Origin: CG1-02-35-72 sp036170135
Lineage (GTDB): Bacteria > Bacteroidota > Bacteroidia > Flavobacteriales > Flavobacteriaceae
Direction of reading: 5' to 3'
Assembly (NCBI GenBank): GCA_036170135.1
Contig: JAVHOP010000123.1
Span: forward strand, 1 to 29,402
Length of the DNA stretch: 29,402 nucleotides
Below the pieces are notes generated by a model. The model saw only the letters and a list, made by a program, of their open reading frames with translations, ran no database searches and was not told the origin of the DNA. Position numbers and translations under genes: made by a program. Shown here piece after piece: positions 26,547-29,402 of the stretch; position 1 is the first letter of the stretch; the number at the start of each line of letters is the position of its first letter.

Positions 26547-26852
26547 ATGAAAACTTTAGGTACTCATAACTACTACGTTTATATTTTAACTAATAAAATA
26601 AAGTCAGTTTTATATATTGGCGTAACCAATAATTTAAAAGAGAGACTTTATTTTCATCAACATCCAGAAGCTATATCTAAAGCCTTTACTACCCGATATA
26701 AAGTTTATTATCTGGTGTATTATGAGCATTTTATGGATATAAACATAGCCATTGCGAGAGAAAAAGAATTAAAAGGTTGGAGAAGAGAAAAAAAAGAAAA
26801 ATTAATTAATTCTTTTAATCCTGATTGGAAGTTTTTAAATAATGAAATTTGA
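26547..26852 (+). CDS. GIY-YIG nuclease-family protein
   Basis: This 101-residue single-domain GIY-YIG endonuclease is of the small UvrC-N/YhbQ-like type. The motif appears as YYVYILTNK (GIY equivalent) and LYIGVTNNLKERLYFHQ (YIG, with the catalytic Arg in LKERL). KAFTTRYKVYYLVYYE follows, and the metal-binding Glu is probably in REKELKGWRREKKEKLI. The C-terminal NPDWKFLN segment is typical of the bacterial short form. The gene is closely framed by inverted repeats; its stop codon overlaps the first bases of the right arm. That linkage suggests the nuclease acts on, or spreads with, the repeats. A DNA-repair role is the alternative. Both catalytic motifs look intact. Confidence 0.88.
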   Translation: MKTLGTHNYYVYILTNKIKSVLYIGVTNNLKERLYFHQHPEAISKAFTTRYKVYYLVYYEHFMDINIAIAREKELKGWRREKKEKLINSFNPDWKFLNNEI

Positions 26853-26889
26853 GATTCTTCACTTCGCTTTACTGCGTTCAGAATGACAA
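26851..26889 (-). repeat. Right arm (R1) of the GIY-YIG inverted repeat
   Basis: Read on the minus strand it begins TTGTCATTCTGA and ends GAAGAATCTC, the same outer and inner ends as L1. It matches R2 at 34 of 38 positions. The first two bases lie within the GIY-YIG stop codon. Confidence 0.8.
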
Positions 26890-26894
26890 TCGTT

Positions 26895-26936
26895 TTGTCA
26901 TTCCGACAGAGCGAAGGATGAGCGATGAGGAATTTC
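26895..26936 (+). repeat. Left arm (L2) of the gene-less palindrome
   Basis: The arm begins TTGTCATTCCGACAGAG, identical to L1 over its first 17 bases, and ends GAGGAATTTC. Most differences from L1 in the middle are transitions, as expected of an ageing repeat copy. Confidence 0.8.
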
Positions 26937-26950
26937 AAAAAGAAGTACTA

Positions 26951-26988
26951 AGATTTTTCACTTCACTTTGTTGCGTTCAGAATGACAA
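26951..26988 (-). repeat. Right arm (R2) of the gene-less palindrome
   Basis: On the minus strand it begins TTGTCATTCTGAACGCA like R1. With L2 it forms a 94-base palindrome with a centre of about 14 bases and no reading frame. The rest of the gene-free stretch to 27161 is AT-rich and holds only a terminator hairpin and a short cassette-type spacer. Confidence 0.8.
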
Positions 26989-27080
26989 TTATTTTGAATT
27001 GATTTTTTTAATAAAGGGTATGGATAATATTGTAACCTATGAATTTTGAGATTATTTTTTAAAAACACAAAATTTTGGAT

Positions 27081-27104
27081 AAACTCCTTAAAAATGGAGT
27101 TTTT
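27081..27104. terminator. Short terminator-like hairpin
   Basis: AAACTCC (27081-27087) pairs with GGAGTTT (27096-27102) across an 8-base AT-rich loop. The T-run continues to 27104. It could end plus-strand transcripts from the GIY-YIG unit or minus-strand transcripts from the gene ending at 27162. Confidence 0.5.
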
Positions 27105-27131
27105 AGAGTGTTTTTTCTAATTTTTAATGAC

Positions 27132-27161
27132 TTGTGCAACGACTACCGGTGTTGTAAATAG
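27132..27161 (-). repeat. Cassette-type spacer element, unit 1 (short form)
   Basis: TGCAAC and GTTGTA are near-complementary arms around ten bases containing ACCGGT. The element ends GGTGTTGTAAATAG, a 14-base end shared exactly with unit 2. The stop codon of the minus-strand gene begins at the very next base, 27162. It appears to be a collapsed version of units 2 and 3. Confidence 0.5.
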
Positions 27162-27743
27162 TTATTTTTCAGAAATTTGATTTCCATCCCAAATCAATGT
27201 TTTAATTATTTTTTCTGACTTTCTTTTAATGTCCTTGGTTTCAAAATTATCTTTCTTAACAAACTCATCTTGAAATTCAACTAATTGTATTTCATTCGGT
27301 TTTTTTTCTGAGAATACATAATCTTTATATTTCATTTCAAATTCATAATCTTCCTCTTCTATAGTCGGAATCTTAATCCACTCATTTTGTTTTGTAATTA
27401 GCCAATAATAAGTCGATGTGTTACAGTAACAAGCACATTCAGAAATTCGTACGCGTATTATTTTTCTAATATTTTTTATGTTTGGATTGCTAATTTCCTC
27501 AATTTTGCCATCATTTGTGTACGTCTCTAAAAAAACTTTCATTTCTTTTAGTTTAGCTTTATTATTATCGATAATGAAAATTGAAGCATATCCATCTGAA
27601 TCATTATTGTCTGTGAAAAATCTTTCAATTTCGGAACTATCAAATTTTGTCAATTGAAATTCTATTGATTCCACAAATTCCTGTCCAAATGATATATTCT
27701 GGGTTAGAAGTATAAATAAAAAATAGAGCAGAATCTTTTTCAT
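27162..27743 (-). CDS. Hypothetical secreted protein
   Basis: This 193-residue protein has a clear signal peptide (MKKILLYFLFILLTQNISFG, cleavage near residue 20-21). A mixed alpha/beta, acidic and lysine-rich mature part follows. The only distinctive feature is a tight cysteine cluster, C103-C105-C107, within the sequence CACYCNTSTYYW, which might bind a metal or form disulphides. The middle region (about 85-125) resembles small accessory proteins of Bacteroidota with no known function. The stop codon directly touches a hairpin spacer, and another spacer lies about 10 bases upstream of its start, so it looks like one cassette of an array. I cannot assign a family. Confidence 0.7.
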   Translation of the reverse strand: MKKILLYFLFILLTQNISFGQEFVESIEFQLTKFDSSEIERFFTDNNDSDGYASIFIIDNNKAKLKEMKVFLETYTNDGKIEEISNPNIKNIRKIIRVRISECACYCNTSTYYWLITKQNEWIKIPTIEEEDYEFEMKYKDYVFSEKKPNEIQLVEFQDEFVKKDNFETKDIKRKSEKIIKTLIWDGNQISEK

Positions 27744-27752
27744 AATTATTTT

Positions 27753-27884
27753 TAACGGTATTTTATAAGATTTGTGCGACGTAAAAATCGGATATTTTTC
27801 CGCCTACGCCATATTATTATTGAATGTTTGTTGGTTTCGGCCAGTTCAAATGTAAGCATAAATTTTATGAGGTGTTGTAAATAG
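27753..27884 (-). repeat. Cassette-type spacer element, unit 2 (hairpin form)
   Basis: One end carries AACG (27754-27757) and the other GGTGTTGTAAATAG (27871-27884). Inside, ATAAGATTTGTGC (27765-27777) pairs with GCATAAATTTTAT (27856-27868) along 13 bases, and the two mismatches are G-T pairs. The intervening 78 bases are unrelated to unit 3. The layout is the same as in units 1 and 3. Confidence 0.55.
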
Positions 27885-28001
27885 TAGTTTTTCAGTCAGT
27901 TTTATATTCCTCTATTTTTTAATCAAATTTGGGTAATTCCATTTTAAGTAAGAAAATCTGAAAAGAAAGCCAATTCATATGATTATTCAAATCTTAATAA
28001 A

Positions 28002-28304
28002 TCAAGAATTACTTATAATAATTATTAGGATAATACTAATCAATGTAGAAACTGAAAATCCTTTAATTAAATCTTTTCTTTTTCTAATAATTGAAAGAAT
28101 TAAAAGTGGTAATGGAATAATTAATATTATTCCAAAAATGATTGAATAAATATCGTGCGTTATAAAAAAACTCAAACTGTAAATTATTCCAAAAATTTCA
28201 CTCATTCCTTGAGTTTCTTTTTTAATTGTAATATTTACTATAATTATAAATAATATTATTAAAATAATGTGAATTGTCGGTATTTTAATTTCTAACTTTT
28301 TCAT
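28002..28304 (-). CDS. Hypothetical three-helix membrane protein
   Basis: This 100-residue protein is very hydrophobic and rich in isoleucine, with helices at about 10-28, 36-70 (probably one long or two short) and 80-98. A basic loop (RKRKDLIKG) lies at about 70-80. I do not recognise a family. It starts about 32 bases after spacer unit 3 and ends 118 bases before spacer unit 2, the organisation of an isolated cassette. The 107 bases after its stop hold only a possible 19-codon frame with no support. Such small membrane proteins are common in accessory arrays and might be immunity-like, but nothing here proves it. Confidence 0.65.
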   Translation of the reverse strand: MKKLEIKIPTIHIILIILFIIIVNITIKKETQGMSEIFGIIYSLSFFITHDIYSIIFGIILIIPLPLLILSIIRKRKDLIKGFSVSTLISIILIIIISNS

Positions 28305-28335
28305 TTCATTTAGTTTTTTTTCTATTATTTAATGT

Positions 28336-28472
28336 GTGCCAACGTGTTCGTATATGGTGCGTTTGGCATTTCAACGCTCCAATTTTTCAACTTACTACTT
28401 TGTTTATTTATTGCTAATATCTTCATATTTAGCACTATTTGCCAAATGCACTATATTTTTTGTTGTGTGTAG
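28336..28472 (-). repeat. Cassette-type spacer element, unit 3 (hairpin form)
   Basis: The left end carries CCAACG (28339-28344), the right end TGTTGTGTGTAG (28461-28472). Inside, TATATGGTGCGTTTGGCA (28351-28368) is complementary to TGCCAAATGCACTATA (28440-28455), with a two-base bulge and one G-T pair. The 71 bases between are unrelated to unit 2. The stop codon of the next minus-strand reading frame starts 3 bases beyond (28475). Confidence 0.6.
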
Positions 28473-28474
28473 TT

Positions 28475-28792
28475 TTACTTCTTAAACCAACCAGCCCATA
28501 AATAGCCAACAGTGTTGCCTGATTTCACTTTATAATATCCATCATTTACCTTTTCTATTATTGTAACTTGATTATTCTCTGCACCATTTATTATAGGTGA
28601 ATTAATCATATCAGGTTTTTCTAAAATTGGTGAATATGTATAAACAGTCTGAACCCCAGTAAATGTATGATTGTAAAGATATACATTTGCAAATGTAGTA
28701 GTTGCTTTTATATTAACCGATGTAGCTACGGTTATATCGTTTTTTATGTAGTTATCTGCGGAATAATCATAATGTTTGTTTCCTTGTGTCAT
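28475..28792 (-). CDS. SH3-like C-terminal fragment of the frameshifted protease gene
   Basis: This 105-residue frame begins at an internal Met and has no signal peptide or initiation context. Its last 35 residues (VTIIEKVNDGYYKVKSGNTVGYLWAGWFKK region) look like a bacterial SH3 domain, which often binds cell-wall peptides. The reading frame is open upstream of the Met, with IDGSELVV, which continues the protease domain's expected end. It is therefore best read as the second part of the gene starting at 29223 and not as a separate gene. If expressed alone it would be cytoplasmic. Confidence 0.55.
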   Translation of the reverse strand: MTQGNKHYDYSADNYIKNDITVATSVNIKATTTFANVYLYNHTFTGVQTVYTYSPILEKPDMINSPIINGAENNQVTIIEKVNDGYYKVKSGNTVGYLWAGWFKK

Positions 28793-28812
28793 TACAACTA
28801 ATTCGCTGCCAT

Positions 28813-29223
28813 CTATTGTATTTTACCTAATTTTGCAATAGCAGTTTGCCCTAATAATAAAGGTGCACTTAATTCGTGAACTATCGAAGCTCGTACATTA
28901 TATAGTTTTAAATCTGCAATTTCAATTTCTTTGAGTAGTATTTCAGTATTCTCCGTAATATCCCCATTTGCAAGTTGAGCATAAGAAGAACCATAGATAT
29001 CGTCTTTGTCTAAATAATTATTTTTGAGCATAAACATTGCTTCAGTTAATGAAATTGTAACATTACTTGCTCCCGTGTCAAAAATAAATTTAAGCTGTAA
29101 TCCATTCACTTTACAAGGTACGGTATAAACACCTCCTTCTTTTTGCATTCTTATCTTTGTTTGAGCAAAAACATTGGTTGAAATCAAACCAAGAGTAATT
29201 AATAAAATTGAAATTCTTTTCAT
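28813..29223 (-). CDS. Retropepsin-like aspartyl protease domain (5' part of the frameshifted gene)
   Basis: The 136-residue product has a signal peptide (MKRISILLITLGLISTNVFA, cut near 20-21). A retropepsin-like domain follows: GGVYTVPCKVNGLQLKFIFDTGAS with the catalytic Asp49 in DTGAS. Then come NVTISLTEA, a flap-like region and the terminal LLLGQTAIAKLGKI strand. Bacterial members of this family are single-domain and act as dimers. The protein ends early at TAG (28813-28815) compared with its fold, which needs a few more residues; these lie in another frame just downstream. It may be inactive, or the break may be an error in the sequence. It is the last gene of the cassette-like tail in this window. 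Confidence 0.75.
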   Translation of the reverse strand: MKRISILLITLGLISTNVFAQTKIRMQKEGGVYTVPCKVNGLQLKFIFDTGASNVTISLTEAMFMLKNNYLDKDDIYGSSYAQLANGDITENTEILLKEIEIADLKLYNVRASIVHELSAPLLLGQTAIAKLGKIQ

Positions 29224-29316
29224 TGTAGTATAAATTTATTTTGCCTACTCTAAAATACGATTTTCGGCTTACCTCGTTATTTTGTTTCAAATTACATACA
29301 ACTGGTTATATCCAAA

Positions 29317-29324
29317 CAAATATA
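29317..29324 (-). promoter_or_regulatory. Possible -7 box upstream of the protease gene
   Basis: On the minus strand this reads TATATTTG, an exact TAnnTTTG match 93 bases upstream of the ATG at 29223. No -33 TTG lies at the usual distance. The remaining 29224-29402 stretch shows no gene. Confidence 0.35.
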
Positions 29325-29402
29325 ACTATTTATCGGTTAATATTTCGGGATAACAAAAGTTTTTTATCCTGTTTATCAAGTTTATAACTTCTAATTAAGT
29401 CT

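Larger units (their letters stand above)
26475..26988 (+). mobile_element. Putative small mobile unit: GIY-YIG gene in inverted repeats plus adjacent gene-less palindrome
   Basis: L1 (26475-26517) and R1 (26851-26889) are inverted and enclose exactly the GIY-YIG gene, giving a unit of 415 bases. Five bases later, L2 (26895-26936) and R2 (26951-26988) form a 94-base unit with the same ends but only about 14 bases between the arms. This resembles a gene-carrying element beside its gene-less derivative. No target duplication is evident and no transposase is present, so mobility is inferred. Confidence 0.4.
28475..29223 (-). pseudogene. Retropepsin-SH3 fusion gene split by a one-base frameshift
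   Basis: From the ATG at 29223 to the stop at 28475 there are 749 bases. One added base gives 750, or 249 codons plus stop. The break is near 28813-28820: the protease frame ends LGKIQ-stop, while the next frame carries on with IDGSELVV. Restoring one A in the CAATAG stretch gives LGKIQIDGSELVV, the usual hydrophobic end strand of this protease fold. The intact protein would be secreted, with a retropepsin-like domain and an SH3-like C-terminus. A sequencing error cannot be excluded. Confidence 0.65.

Noticed and set aside
26720..26938. 72-codon minus-strand frame across the GIY-YIG end
   Set aside because: It is antisense to the nuclease and made of repeat sequence, with no independent support.
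26475..26988. CRISPR array or ordinary IS element
   Set aside because: Copies are inverted and not regularly spaced direct repeats, and there is no transposase or clear target duplication.
26849..27049. 66-codon plus-strand frame after the GIY-YIG gene
   Set aside because: It runs across the palindromic repeats and its product simply repeats the translated arms. It is not a gene.
27897..28001. 19-codon frame on the minus strand after the three-helix gene
   Set aside because: It is too short and shows no conserved features. The stretch is better described as gene-free.
27132..28472. Classical integron attC sites
   Set aside because: The ends do not fit RYYYAAC/GTTRRRY, and no integrase lies in the window. 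They were kept only as attC-like in layout.

Overview
The window is a piece of a low-GC Bacteroidota chromosome, almost certainly from the Flavobacteriia. The signs are the fused CcoN-CcoO oxidase subunit, Bacteroidota-type TAnnTTTG promoter boxes in front of several genes, a DnaX without the usual zinc-finger cysteines, and a two-domain 1229-residue PurL. I saw no rRNA, tRNA or CRISPR array.

Positions 1-1467 hold the 3' tip of a membrane-protein gene, a strong terminator and rocD (ornithine aminotransferase). Positions 1543-12408 are a respiratory block for the high-affinity cbb3-type cytochrome c oxidase. A Crp/Fnr-type regulator is divergent from ccoI (copper-ATPase), followed by ccoS, a fused ccoNO, a small ccoQ-like gene, ccoP, ccoG, ccoH and a TauE/SafE-like membrane protein. 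Two tandem PPK2 polyphosphate kinases close the block. Two Fnr-like palindromes, one in the regulator/ccoI gap and one before ccoS, each lie about 30 bp upstream of a TAnnTTTG box. This suggests that the regulator next door controls the block in response to oxygen and also controls itself.

Positions 12405-26347 are mostly housekeeping: a DUF2752 protein with a CPA2 cation/proton antiporter, dnaX, a long-chain acyl-CoA synthetase, pheT, pyrD, a small membrane protein and purL.

From about 26450 to the end the character changes to accessory DNA. A small GIY-YIG nuclease gene sits between roughly 40-bp inverted repeats, and a gene-less palindrome of the same repeat family lies 5 bp further on. 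Next come short, unrelated minus-strand genes: a secreted hypothetical, a three-helix membrane protein, and a retropepsin-like protease with an SH3-like C-terminus broken by a one-base frameshift. They are separated by three related hairpin-type spacers of the form AACG ... GTTGT...TAG. The tightest of these ends exactly at a stop codon. This looks like a cassette array, but no integrase is visible.

The best candidates for something undescribed are the GIY-YIG gene with its palindromic repeat family, and the hairpin-spaced cassette-like tail. The Fnr-like site pair is the clearest regulatory story.
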